Position numbers and translations under genes: made by a program
Shown: piece by piece, positions 37,601 through 50,420 of the stretch
Numbering within the stretch: position 1 is the first letter of the stretch
How the letters are laid out: each line of letters opens with the position of its first letter
Source: Phalacrocorax aristotelis
Taxonomy: Eukaryota > Chordata > Aves > Suliformes > Phalacrocoracidae
Length of the DNA: 64,000 bases
Direction: 5' to 3'
Assembly (NCBI RefSeq): GCF_949628215.1
Contig: NC_134277.1
Span: forward strand, 87,905,963-87,969,962
Notes under the pieces: model-generated
Databases searched by the model: none
The model's input: the letters and a program-made list of their open reading frames with translations, nothing else
What the model was told of the DNA's origin: nothing

Positions 37601-40600
37601 AATTTTTTGCAATAGTTTCCCAAAATTAATTTGACTAATACATTCATTCAGGGCCTCTGCTCCTTTTAAAACCTAGCTCACTCATGCTTGAGCCATTTCA
37701 GTGGGAATATTTGTCCTCAATAATAGGAATTACTAGATTTTTCTTAGTTTCCACCAAAATCCCTTTTTCCCCGATTTTTTCACCTCATATCCACCTTTCT
37801 TATTCTGTCTGACAGGGAATTCATTTTTCCATTCTCTGATTTTGCTTTGGCTTCAGGACTGTCAGTTCTTTAACAGCAAAATCTTACCCAGATTTGTGAC
37901 GTTTGCAACAGGCTTTTATATTTCCCAAGGATTTCACTTCTAGTTTTCTCTGTCTTTTTGAATCACTCACCTTTTTGGGGGATTCCTGACACTGCCTGCC
38001 TCCATTTTCTTCTTCCTCTCCATTGCTGGAGTCTGCTTTCTCCTTGTCCTTGTCGCCCCCTCTCCTACCTGGCTCTCTTTTTACTTCTCCAGCACAGCAA
38101 AGCTTGTTCCTCAGGGAACAAAAAGGCTTGTTCTTCCTTATCTCAGGAATTAGCCAGGCTGGGCCAAGGAAGAATCATGAGCTATTGGTTTGAGTGTGCA
38201 TTCAGCAGTGAAGAGAAGGAACTATAGGAAGTTGCCACTGGAGTGGAATAAAGACCATATATGGCAGAGTCCCAAAAAGCAGCTGCTCTTTACTTCTGCT
38301 TGGCTCCTGTCAGTCCGTTGTCATTAGTTGTCTTGTTTAATTAAGAATTTATGCAATTATGGGCCTAAGAGTGCTTGCCTGAGTCAGGCAAGGCTCCTGC
38401 TGAGTTTTTAAAGTGACTTTTCTCCAAGTTTTTCCTTTCTAGACCTCAAGATCAAGTGCAAGAGAAATAATAGTTTGTTTCCCTGTCTTTTGTATCTGGA
38501 CTGGTTCCCACACCATCTGTAATAAGAGATTTTAAACAACTTGTTTGTGGTCTAGGGTTCCCTACAGAAGCAATGTGCTGAGAACGTTACTGAATCAGTT
38601 CTGTTTCAGAAAGGGATGAGGCCATTATCTAGCTAGTCCTAGCAAACTTCCAGTGTGAGGCATTACTTCAGAGTTTCCGGAAGTCTTATATATAACTCAA
38701 GAGTTTGGGCATCAGCAAACATTGTACCTTAGGTTCATGAGATATAATATTAAGTTTTATATTTATGCAATACCACAAAGATAAACAACAATCTTCACTT
38801 TTTATGAGAAGCTCCTTTTGGTCCAGATTTGACCCTTACTCACTCTGTGTAGTCTCCTGCATAATGGAGTAATTTCCTGACTAAACTTCCCAGAGCCTGG
38901 GCCTTTGAGTGACACTGGACATGACACAGGAAACTAAGATTATTTAGAAATGTCAAGCCCAGCGATGTAGCAGCAAGTGCCTTCAGTTTTTTCAATTTTG
39001 TTAACTGTAGTATTGAATCAGCTTTACACTGAGAAAATAACGGACCTATTTCTGATGACTGTAATAACTGAGGCTCATGAGGTCTATCCCACTTGGGAGC
39101 TTAAGCACTGTAAAGTCAATGAAAGTTTATAAAATGTTCTGATAACTGTTAATAACATCTACTGAGGGTAAAATTGTACAAAAGAGGGAGAAAAGAGAGG
39201 AAAAATAATTTAAGAATGAATTGTATTAGCCTGTGGATATCATAAAAGGACTGCACTGAAAACCACTTTTGGTAAAAAAAAGCAGTGTGGAAATGAAGGA
39301 ACCAAAACTGGTGTGTTGAAGACATAGCCTGTTCAACATCGGCCCTTAATCACTGACTTTTTAATGGTCTTTAAAAAGGCAGTTTGAAAGGAACAGGTGG
39401 ACACAGAATCTAACCATGAGGAAAGCCAATAACTATTTTTTTTCACTCCAGAGACTTTGGCCTTTGTTTGTGAGCTCTAAACTCGCCTCCCTAAGGATGT
39501 TAACATCATAAAGTTAGCAAAAACCCCTTCCTGATTAATGTGAGGCCTTCCTTCTCTATTCTCTTCCCAGGGTCCAGGGGAAGGACTTTGGTGATAAGAA
39601 CCTACTGTTATTGAGCTCCAACCTTGGATGTTAAAAACCATAAAAAAAAAAAATATCCTATTTCTCCTCTGTTACCAGATTTCACTTTCCCCTTAAAAAA
39701 AACCAAATTACCATATTTCAAAGAAATGAAAAACAGAAATAGCTTATTTTTCCCCCTATGACGTATGTACCTAAGACAACTTATTAGATTTTAACTAGTA
39801 GATTCTTACATAAAAAAGTTCTTTGATGTTTTTTGGTTTAAGGTTTCAGTTTTGTAATCAGGTTTGATTCTTTTTTTTTCCTTTTTTTTTTCTTTTTTTA
39901 AAGATCATTATTCCTTATTTTAACATGTATTTCCTAGTTCCTGTGTAATGGCAACTAAGTACAAGTATCTCTACTTAAAATATATTTACCATCCGACACA
40001 CAGTTATAATGGAATAGCCATATCAATATTGATAATTCACTAGTCTTATTTATCCTTTTGGAATAAAGGCGGTTGTATAGAAGCTCAAGTATATCTGATC
40101 AATCCAATGTGACTCCCGGTCTGCTAAATCATGCCACTGAATAAACCAGCCTTCATGGGCTGTGGCAGAAGGTCTGAGGAGCTAGCAGAGACTTGGCTGA
40201 GAAATAAGAGGACATCAGACTACGGAGACAAAGGACACTGTTCACACTGCAGCAGCTGTTGTCCAACCTACATTTGTCCATTCCTGGAAAAGTTTTTGCC
40301 CTTGCTTTCCCTGCCAGAATACAGCTGCTGCTGACTAATGAATGCTGCTCAGAATAACGACATTTTGCTTTAAGTGAACCACAGACACTATGCTTCCCCC
40401 ATGACTGCTGATGGAGAATGTAACTGAAATATAAATTCTCTTTAAATAGCCCTATGATAGCTTAAAATATATTCTAATTTGATAAATGGGTGGGGGGCTT
40501 ATGGAGAACTATGCATTGTATACCTACCTTTATATAAATAGTGCAAAACTGTGAGGGTCTTAGTAATAGTGTCCAAATAATAATTTCTATGTGTTAAAGG

Positions 40601-43600
40601 AGATTTCCAATTTTTCAGTGTAAAAGGTTACCACGATATATGAAAAATGCCTCTTACTTTCATATGTAGTGATATTGCAGCACAAATACAACCCAAAGTG
40701 ACATTATTATGAAATCGTATGATCTTGTTGACGCTTAGGTAATTTCTCCATGAATTAATTACAAATCTCTCCTCAGACATGTTCCCCACTGCCTACTGAA
40801 TACGTGATTCAGGTTATTTCACCTTCCTTTTGCATTATCATGCACTTCCCACGGTCTTGCCACAGGCTTTTTTCTTACCACGTTCAGCCATTTATTATGT
40901 TTTATTTTAGACAGAAATCATTCCAGGGCATCTGACTCAACTTAAGAACTTAATTATATTTTAGCAGGCAAAGCTTAAGAGTTTTGAGTCAGACGCATCA
41001 CTGGGTAATTTTTACATCACCCAATATGACATCACATATCAGTTTATATTAATACACAGTTTTCTTTATTATATGAATATATGGCTTGTATCATCCTTGG
41101 ATGACAAAACTATTTAAATCCTGTATTAACAAGGATTTAAATAAACATATCTGCTTTATGATAGCTTGCTTTATGGTTGAAAGGAGGTCAGTTGGCTGGT
41201 TGTTCATCTGTCAGTCATCACAGTGAAACAGCACTGATATTTACTGATTATCGAACCTTCAACAAGCTAGAAATACAGTATTTCCTTACCAGCTGACACT
41301 ATGGTATATTTAGTTGCTAGTACATTTGTATTCTGAAACTAATGTTATGAGGCAATTTGGTTTCGTATTCCTGAAAGCATGTATTACTGTAAAACAGAAG
41401 TACTAACTGGCCATGAAACATTCATTTCTTAATGTTTTAAAATCATTGTGGAAGTTGTTCAACTGAAATGATTTCACCTTTTTTTCAGCTTCTAATGTTC
41501 AAAGCATACAATATTCTTCAGTTGCAAGAACTAAACTCCTTATTAAATGCTTTATATTAGCTCTGAGTTCATTATTTTCGACCTACTGTTCTTCCATACC
41601 TGATACTTACAAGTTATGATAGAGTTAAATGATTTATGTCAACTAAAAATAAGGAAAAATCATTCTCTGCAGTATGACCAACGACTCTCATCCCTGAAGT
41701 TTATTGTTAGTATTATCTCCTATATATAAAATTCTTCAGCCAGGCTTTGGTTCCTAACAATGCTTAGCCAATTTGAATTAATTTTTCATTATATTCTGAA
41801 AAAAAGGTTGTGCAAAGTAATCTCCAAAGAGCATTGAGGTTTACATAAATGGAAGCTAAGGTGATATTTCAGTTCAAATGAAACAACATATTGATTTTCC
41901 ACACAAATTCTGATCTTTGATTCAGCAGTGCACTCGCATGATGGTGCTATAGGAATATATTCATTCATGGATAGGGATCCTCAGACTTCTATCCATCTGG
42001 CTGAAATGAATGTTATAATGGACAAAGCATCATGGTACAGGAAAAAGGTAAAGCGGCAACCAACTGATTAAACACAGAAGGGATTTATGCAGTGTTTGAA
42101 ACATAATTCAGATTATGTTTTCAGGAAGTTGCTACAAAGGCCATCTTAGTCTGGAAAAGGTCCAGAAGGAGCTGACAGAAACCATTCACCTAGAAAAATT
42201 CTTCTGTAATAGCTACTGGTTTTGTTCTTAGTCTTTGTTTTAGGTTTAAAAGCAGGAAAGAGGAGATTTGCAGTTAGCAGGAGAGGGCCTGTCTTGTTCA
42301 GGTAAGTTTTCTATGCAAAAAGTAGCATTCATAAATAAAAAGGATGTTTTTACTTTGCTAAGGAAAAGTGTTGATATTTTGATTTTCTCCATTTTCAAGA
42401 ACTTTGAAGCACTGCTGTTCCCATAAAAATGGGAACTCTCCTTTGTTTATACCTATAATGCACAGGCATGTGCAGGCATGCACAAACAAGCACACACCCA
42501 CTTGTTTATGCCTATTAGTTTATGAATAATTTCAGATAGATTTAAGATAAATCAGGAATAGTCATATTCTAAGCACTTTTGGGACTGGTAGTACAAATGG
42601 GACCCTCTGACAAACACGGGAATTATGGACTACAAGAAAATGGGAGGAAAGCATTGGAGAGGCTCTTTGCTTAGTCTGAACGAGGCTAGGGAAAACAACC
42701 AGAGTTATCCTGTGCCATTTGTTGGGAAAGGCCTGGAAGGCAGAATATTGGTACGAGGTCTTTTTTAAGAGTCATGGAATGTGAGATCTACACAAATGAG
42801 AAGGGAATAAATAACTAATAATGAGTGGACTGGGCAGGTAAAGTCCACTTGTAAGCCCTATGCTAAAGCGTCATGGTAGAACTGTCAAGGATGATAGAAG
42901 TAGTGACCCTTTGGTGTGCTGTCATGTGCATTTACTCTCACTGAAGAGTCTGACCAGACAATGCAAGAAGGTCTTCCTCCACCTCTTTTCACTAGTGAGG
43001 AATTTCCAGGTGGATGATGGACAAAAGCGGTGGGGAGACGAAAGTGCATATGAGGTTTCATTGCCTTTTGGAGGATTGACCTTGTTACCATGAGAATTCC
43101 TTGTGGCTTAATAAAGGTGCTAGCACACATCAGTTACTCAACAAGAAAAAATTACAGGCTGATCATTCCCAGTGTGTGTATGAAAAAATTATGGCAGCTT
43201 CAACAGCAGAATACTATCTGATGGTTTAGCGCATTGCCTCATTAAAGACCCTTGAATTTTAACTTCCTCCTTTCTCCCCCACCCCCCCAGAATACTATTT
43301 TTTAACACTGTAGTCAAAATTGTGCATAAAAAGAAGAAAAATCAAAGTTTGAACAATTTTTTTTTTTTGTCTGGATTATGAGAACACATGGTTCCACCTT
43401 TTTTTTCCACCATCATTTTATTATAATTTTTTTTTCCTAACAGATATGGGAGAAGATATGCAGATTTAGAATTGAAAGAAAATTTAGTGTAATGCAGTTT
43501 CAAGATACAATGACAATTACCCAATTTCTCTTCAGTCATTAAAGAATAAAAGAATTTCAGTGATCATAAAGTAGGACAAGGAAATGAAATTTGACCTAGC

Positions 43601-43942
43601 AGAATATATAGAAGCATCACTTAAGAACAAAAGACATTTTAGTAGATCACATAAAAAAGAGAGACAGAGCGCTACAGAGAGGAAGGAGAGATCAAATACA
43701 TATGGAGGTATTTGGATGTTTAGACGACACTGATTTTTTTTTGAACAATTGTTACTCATTCCTCTCTAGGTGAGTGGCAGTCAGCCAGAAGCATCCCACA
43801 AGCCACGTCTGGTCCAGAAGCTACTTTTGAACTACGCTGATACGTCAAAAATAGAAAATGCTGCAGGCTCCGAAAATTAATTTTGATTCATAAGTAATGC
43901 AATACTTTATCACATTTTTGCTTAGGTTTTTGACTGTAAATA
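34626..43942. other. AT-rich non-coding stretch, no gene recognised
   Basis: Over 9 kb with no recognised gene or young repeat. Frames reach at most about 130 codons (35815-36207) without known domains. The 36.2-37.9 kb part is T/C-rich. A pyrimidine tract lies at 39868-39899. Confidence 0.55.
39868..39899. repeat. Pyrimidine (T-rich) tract
   Basis: Three T runs separated by single or double C residues, 32 bp in all. No target duplication or SINE/LINE body is attached, so it is not a retroposed poly(A) end that I can identify. Confidence 0.8.
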
Positions 43943-44066
43943 AACATTTTAAAAATCAGATTGAGGTCACAGAGTGATAGGTTTATTCAGTTAGGAAAGG
44001 AAGGAAAACATTTTAAAAAATCAGATTGAGGTCACAGAGTGAGAAGTTTATTCAGTTAGGAAGGTT
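43943..44066. repeat. Two-copy tandem duplication, 64-bp period
   Basis: 'aacattttaaaaatcagatt' begins at 43943 and again, with one extra A, at 44007. Both copies continue 'gaggtcacagagtga' and end 'tttattcagttaggaa'. The copies differ at only a few positions, so the duplication is recent compared with the neighbouring old CR1. The inverse strand carries AATAAA in each copy. Confidence 0.93.
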
Positions 44067-44195
44067 CGTAGGGAAACCACCTACTCCCAACCTCCTTCTC
44101 AAAGCAGCGTCAATGTTCAGTACAGCCCAGGCTGCTTTGGGCTTTGTCCAACCAGGTCTTTAAAACCTCCTTAAAGCTATTTGAGACATCTGTGA
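44056..44195 (-). mobile_element. Old CR1 LINE 3' end, minus strand
   Basis: On the minus strand the text 'aagacctggttggacaaagc', then 'cagcctgggctg' and 'ctgctttgagaaggaggttg' follows the CR1 ORF2 end and 3' UTR ('FKTWLDKA...', then '...tttgagcaggaggttgga'). It ends near the second unit of the tandem duplication. The copy is clearly diverged, and the upstream limit is uncertain. Confidence 0.65.
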
Positions 44196-47100
44196 CATGA
44201 ACACCAGTAAAAGTGCTGTGCAAACTCTGTGGACATTTCCTTCTGGATTGAGCCAGAAAAAGGTTACCTCAGAGCTACTTCAGCAAGAAAGTTCCTCAGG
44301 AGTTTTCCAGGGGATATCATTGTAGCAGAACTGCAATGACATTTTTCCAGTCTGGGAAATGTGAACAGGTTACCTGGTCCTACTGTCTGTATTTGTTTAT
44401 GAACCAGTGATGAACACACTGGTAGGGTGGGAGAAACATTCTGTTAGACACCTACCATTTTTCTTTGATCTCTAGAGTCTTCAGTGGGGCTCCTTTTTGG
44501 AATTACAGAAATACCCATAGCTTCTATTTTAGCAAAACATACTTCCTGCACTGACACCAGTCCATAGTCCACTGGTAAGTATATTGTTAAGTTGTTTTGT
44601 TGCCACAACCATAGGCTACAGTTTTAGGGAAGCAGCCCTTACTTAAGGAAATTAACAAAAATAAAATTGCCTGCTTGCTCTTCATTCATAAATAGCGGAC
44701 AGATGCTTGTTTTGGTACTACTTGGCTTTGATGCTTTTAAGAAGTGCTGTGTTACATTGTGAAAATTCAGGAAGCAGTTTGATTAAATGAAAAGGAATTC
44801 ATAATACATTCATTCTACAGATAGAGTTACATTATTTCTTCTTAAAATACATTCCACCTTGCTAACGTATGTCAGAATTAGGATCTATAAAAAATTAAAA
44901 TTGGTAAGAAAGATCTCTTTGTGGCATGTATGGCATCACCTATAAAAGCACAGTAAAGTACAATCATTTAAGTGATTTTTCATCTCTGTGGGACATGAGA
45001 TTATGTCTTCATGAAGAATAAAAGTTTAACCTAGGCTAAGGCAGTTCATAATATCAGTAAATTGTTACTCCTAACATGATGTGAACATGTTCCAATTATC
45101 GGTTTTTTGTTTTTCCATCTTTCCAAAAATAAGATTATTATTGTTTTTAGCAAATGAAAAAAAAAAATTGCTTATGTAAAAGAGAACTAATACAAGGCAA
45201 TGGTTGAATTGTTTCAATGATTTCCCTGTATTATATGGAAATTCTTGAGATGTGTTTAATTGCAAGGCCTCACATATCAAAAATACATAGTTTTAGTATT
45301 TTTTCTCCTGTATGAATCTTAAATCTATTTCTTCTACATTAAACTCACTGAGACCATGAGACTGTAGCCTAATGTTTGTGCTTACAGGAGAGCAGCAAGT
45401 AATATGTGGAAGGCAAGCGAGAACTAGAACTGAGGAAAACCTGACCATTTTCACCCTATGGATTCATACTTCCTATTTTCTGGGGTTTTTTAAACCTGGT
45501 AAGTTCCAATTTTAGTTTTTTACTATGCCACAGCATCATTATGAATTGTAGTTGCTAAGTCAGGGGTCTAAATCTAGAGACATAAATATCAATTTAGGTA
45601 CTTGCTTTTAAATTTTCTTGATCTAGTTTATGTTAGAGAAGGTTACACTTTTGAAGAGAGAATTCTTGTGATCGACTTCTGCAGTTCCTGTCCTTTAGCT
45701 GCTGAGATGGACATTCAACAAACTGCATCAAGAAAAACTGCACTGATACTTTATGCTTGTAACAGTGAAATGGTAATTCTATTTTCAGCTCAAGTGGAGC
45801 CTTATAACTGGATATTTTATTCAAGAGCTTCTCAATCTTTTTCCTCCTACATCTCAGTATATGTAATCACACTTTCCACGGCTTTCCATGACCCTACAGT
45901 AAACTCTTTGCAGCAACTCATCCTCAGATTCAGAAGTGTTCCGAGATACTTTCTGTATGTTCTCCAGAGACACAAAAGTAACACCCATGACCTCAACAAA
46001 AATACTGTTCTCTGCTCTGGTCATAGAACTAAGTAACTCATAAATTGAGTTCTTCTGATCTACACAAAAATTAGCAGGCTAGATGAGTTAGAGGAAATGT
46101 TGAAATATTTCAAGACTTTATCTCTTGAAAAAGCAGAGGGAGAAGCGTGAAGATCAAGCAGATGGAGATTGTCAAAAGCCTTTATTAATGTTTGATTTTA
46201 TGTATCACACTATATGAGGCACTGATACACTCAATCTTTTTACGGCTCCAGATATACATTAGATAGGATCTGTGTTGTCTGGAATGGCTGATAAACATAA
46301 AACACCTTTTGTAATTGCAAGAAAAGAAGTAGTAAGAGTTATTACACAGGAAGAAGATTTATAATGCTGCCACAGGGCACATTACAAACAAACAGGAAAA
46401 CAAATGAACATTAAAGGCCAGGAGACGATGACTTTATTGTTCTTCAAGGTCTGCCCTCACCATATGGTCTATCTAACAATCTATGATTGTTTTTACCTTT
46501 CCCAATTTTTTATTGTCCCTTTGTGTTACACATATAAAATGTTAGGAAAATTAACCACTGGCACATTCTGATAAGATGGTTTTCAAACATAAAATGAAAA
46601 ACCTTTCAGCATTTTTCCCTTTGAAAATAATACTAGCTTCATTTTGTGTCTAGATTTAAAACCCTTATTTGTTTTCTAGGAGCTGCCAAATGGTGTCCAA
46701 AATGATACCTGACTGTATCTTAAAACACAAAAATGTCTGCTCTAATGCAATCAGAAGCAAGTCCTGCCACTGCATTGAAAATCAGGCAGACAAGAGGGGG
46801 AAAAGGCCCTACAGCAGAGGTGACAGCAGCTCTTGCACAGGCTGCATACTCCCTACTGTTTGACTACGTCCAGAGCACACATGGCCCATATTTCCCAGCC
46901 CTCTGCTGCCCTCTCCTAGCTCATTTACCTTCTTCCAGTTACAGCCAGAGCACCCACGTGACCTGTGCGGTCCAGGTCTCTGAGATGTGGGGGACATTGA
47001 CCTATTGTTTAGAGTGTTGGACACTCCCCAGTAGTTTTGGGGTGCTCTGTCCCCTGCTTTGAGCCCTGCTAGTTGCTTCCTGCTTTTCTTCCTGGCTACT

Positions 47101-49584
47101 GTTACTGTCTGCCAGTAGATGAGACTGGGCAGCCCTGGCTCCAAAAGCGGAGGAGGAGATGTACTTTCCAGGACCTCTGAGGGAGGGGTTCAGAAACTTT
47201 TAACTTGCCTAACTGAGGTGTGTCCTTAGAACCACCTCCCTCTTCCCCCTTTCTTACACAGGTGCAGGGTGAAGGATTTCCAGGTCCCTATCTTGCCATT
47301 GAAACAATAGGAGAATGCCATCCCCCCAGTAATGAGCATGTTTTCCTAAGTCTTCCTTCCTGGTGCGTTGGATGTAGGTGTACATTTGGGCACGCTTGTG
47401 TGGCCACGGGCATGTGGTGGGAAGAAACAATTTTGGCCCCCATGATTTTAAGAGACCTTCATCACCCACAGGACAAAAGAGGTTTCTAAAATGCACATGC
47501 ATGCACCCGCTAAGCTGATGGACAATTTCCACCCTTCCTTGGCTCACCCTTTTCCTCTGCCTTGTGATAGTGATAGCTTCCGACAGAGCAGAAAGAAGAG
47601 TAGCAGACAACGTAGCCACTACAAACAACAGCCCAGAGCACTGCCACCACTGCGCCTCCCAAAAGCAGAGCAGTGACTAGCCAGTGACTAGATTCCCCTG
47701 CATATTCTTTGAGTGTGTGAGTAAGAAATGCTAGAAATTAAACCTAGCCCATTTTACTCTCAGTCAATGCCTGCGGGAGCATTACACTCTATAAAGCTAA
47801 GTTCTGTGAATTTGAAATACATATTACATATTCAACCTTCAGTAATATAAAGGTTCCTTATGTTCTCCTCGGCATGGGAAAAGCTTCATGAAGTAGGGGC
47901 TGGAGTTTGATAGAGAGCTGCTTTGATGTTCTCCTGAAATGGTAAGGAATTTCTCTGCACAAGAGCAACTGCACTTATGAATCAGGTACATCAGAGGTGA
48001 ATCCAATAGAAAAAGAAGGCTGTAAAACGTCTTGAGACTAAAGGTTCAGTAAAAAAATATTGTTGGCTACAAGCAGGCACTGTAGTGCTATGGGAGTTTC
48101 ACTTGTGCATCTCAGGACAAGAAGGTTTGATGAGTTCTCTCTTCTGACTAAATCCCAGAAGAATGGGAGGTCAGATGGACTCTCAAAGCCTTCTCAGGTA
48201 AAATGTGGCAATATTTCACAGCCTGAGGCATGTAATACAGACATTACTTCATTGCTTACTGTTTGCATGTATGACAGCGCAAACTTAAGATCTTTTATTT
48301 TCCTTGCATATTATTTTACATCTATTTTTTTCAGAGCAAATAGTAATCTTTTCTCCAAAACTAATAAAAAATATTATTAATTACAAATGACCAAGATACT
48401 GTACCTTGCCAGATGTAATTTATTATGTAAACACTGAGGCTATTTAAGATTTTCAGCATAAGGGGACCCACCCTTGTCCAGCAATACTGAATTCTGAAGT
48501 ATTAATTATGGTAACTCTTACAGGCTGTAGTGACGGCTTTTAACGAAGGAACAAGCTGATCTTCTGTAGATGCATCAGTTGCCAGACTGAGTCAACTTTC
48601 AAGCCACAGTGCACTGATGAGTCCGCTTATGTGCCTGTGTAAGTAATCAAAACAAAAACAGTCAGAAACACTTGTAAATGGAAACGGCAGCATTGTTCGT
48701 ACCTATAAATTCCTGCTCATGTAGTGACTCAGTTGGTATCTGTAAGGTGTTTCTAGGTCTTGTCAAATGCTAGCTAGTATAATTGACTAGTATTAGCACT
48801 GTTTGCGAAACAGAGTTAATGAACTAGTTGTAGGGTTATAAAACAGACTTTATAAAAACAAGTGAGAAAAAAAAGGCATTAATGCTCTCCTAGACAAGGT
48901 TATTGTATTAATCTTAAAATATTTAACTGATGAACTCCAACAATTCCAGTGACTCTGCATGCTATGTAAATAAGATGTACACCTGATTTACAAAAAGCTA
49001 ACCAACTCTGTATTTTTTAGCTATATATCCCCTTCTGTTAAATTTGTATCCATCTCATCTACTTCTGTGTAGGCATCACCTGTTCCAAAAGAATGTCAGG
49101 TTACACATGACTCTTAAGCCAGAATCATATTTTCACCCAGTCTTATAGAGCAGTGAAGAGGAAGAATAAGCAGGGATTGATTTAACTAATGAATTCTTCG
49201 GTTACTTCAACCAAAAGAATAATTCAGGAGTGAAGACTAAATCAGATTGTAAAAGATGAATACGAAATAACATAGGCAAGCATGTGGAAACAACAGACCA
49301 AGGCATAAACCCCATGAAACCAACGAGACATATCACAATAACAAATGCACAGCATGCTAGCAGAAGAGTATAAGAAAATCCTGGCTTATTATCCAACAGA
49401 GAAGGAAACCATGAACAGCTAAGAAAACCCATGTATTTCATGCCCTTTTTGAATCTTGCCTCCCCCAAATCCCCCGTCTGTCAGCATCGGCTTCCACAAC
49501 TGATTACTTCACACCAATGGGATAAGATCTCAGCCTAGAGCAAGGGGAAAACAGGTATGAATACATTTGGTAAGATAACTGTTT
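44196..49584. other. Non-coding stretch, no gene recognised
   Basis: This includes a 144-codon plus frame (45602-46036) and overlapping frames on both strands at 46.7-47.7 kb, where GC content is higher. None shows a known domain, signal peptide or splice-bounded structure, and opposite-strand frames of similar length overlap them. I do not call a gene. Confidence 0.5.
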
Positions 49585-50420
49585 GGAGATCACCTGGCCC
49601 TGACAAATTTCATTCTTAACTATTTATGGAACTGGCTGAAAAAGACACATTCATTAGCAGGTATTTTTGAAAATTCATAGGGACAAGAGGCAGCCTAACT
49701 GCAGGCTAACCCTAAGAATGGTAAAAGGAAGTTAGCTGGAGGATTTAATGGGGATTTTACAGGTTTTTCAGCTTCATTGTGGACCCTGGGTAACCCTGAT
49801 ACAAGTAACTAAACCATTTTCAAGCAGAGAAGAGACTGAAAGATTACAGCATTAATAGCAGCTAATGTGGATTTGTAAAAAATTAAAGGTGTCAAATCAA
49901 TACAATTTTTTTCTGCAGTGGGGTAACGAGACTTGTGGATAAAAGGGAAACACAGAAACACATTTCGTGTAATGACAATAATAAAACTTCCAATGATGTT
50001 CTGCATGATACACTGATAAGCAGGTTAGGGAGACATGATCTAGACAAAATTTATTGCAGGACTATCTGGATAAAATCTTCTACAGCGTGGGAGTAAATCG
50101 TGTTGAAAAACGGTAATCAGAAGGGTAGGCATCAATGAATTACCACCCACAGTAGAAGAGGTCTGCTCAGAATCTGGTTTTACTTAAATCTTGCCATTAA
50201 TGAATTTGATCCTAAAGTAAAATGCAAGCTTATGGAATACACAGATGATGGAAAAGCAGGTGAGGCTGCAAGGATGTTGAAACATAACATTAGAATTCAA
50301 AATGACTTTGACAAATTGCAGAAATGATCTGACAAAACAGTAAATTCAGTACTGAGAAATGCTGTGTGCAGTTCTGCAAGTAAAAGGTGAAAAGCAGCCT
50401 GCTAGAAATCAGTCCTATGG
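49585..50420 (+). mobile_element. Very old CR1/L3-type LINE fragment (reverse transcriptase)
   Basis: Conceptual translation, ignoring stops, gives 'RSPGPDKFHS' (matching the 'GPDGxHP' entry of CR1 RT), 'FFCSGVTRLVDKRE', 'VLHDTLISRLGRHDLDKI' and 'LMEYTDDGKAGEAARML'. The last is the YxDD palm box with its two Asp codons (50238-50249), followed by 'IRIQNDFDKLQK'. Order and spacing are those of a CR1-clade RT, but stops and indels are frequent. It is much older than the other copies and lacks the modern tail. Ends are approximate. Confidence 0.65.

Noticed and set aside
45602-46036. 144-codon plus-strand frame
   Set aside because: No domain recognised, and the nearby opposite-strand frame is of the same chance type. 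No exon-boundary evidence.
46669-47676. Group of overlapping frames of about 60-124 codons on both strands in a GC-richer patch
   Set aside because: No frame dominates, none has a known motif, and no consistent splice sites were seen. It could be an old gene relic, but nothing supports that.
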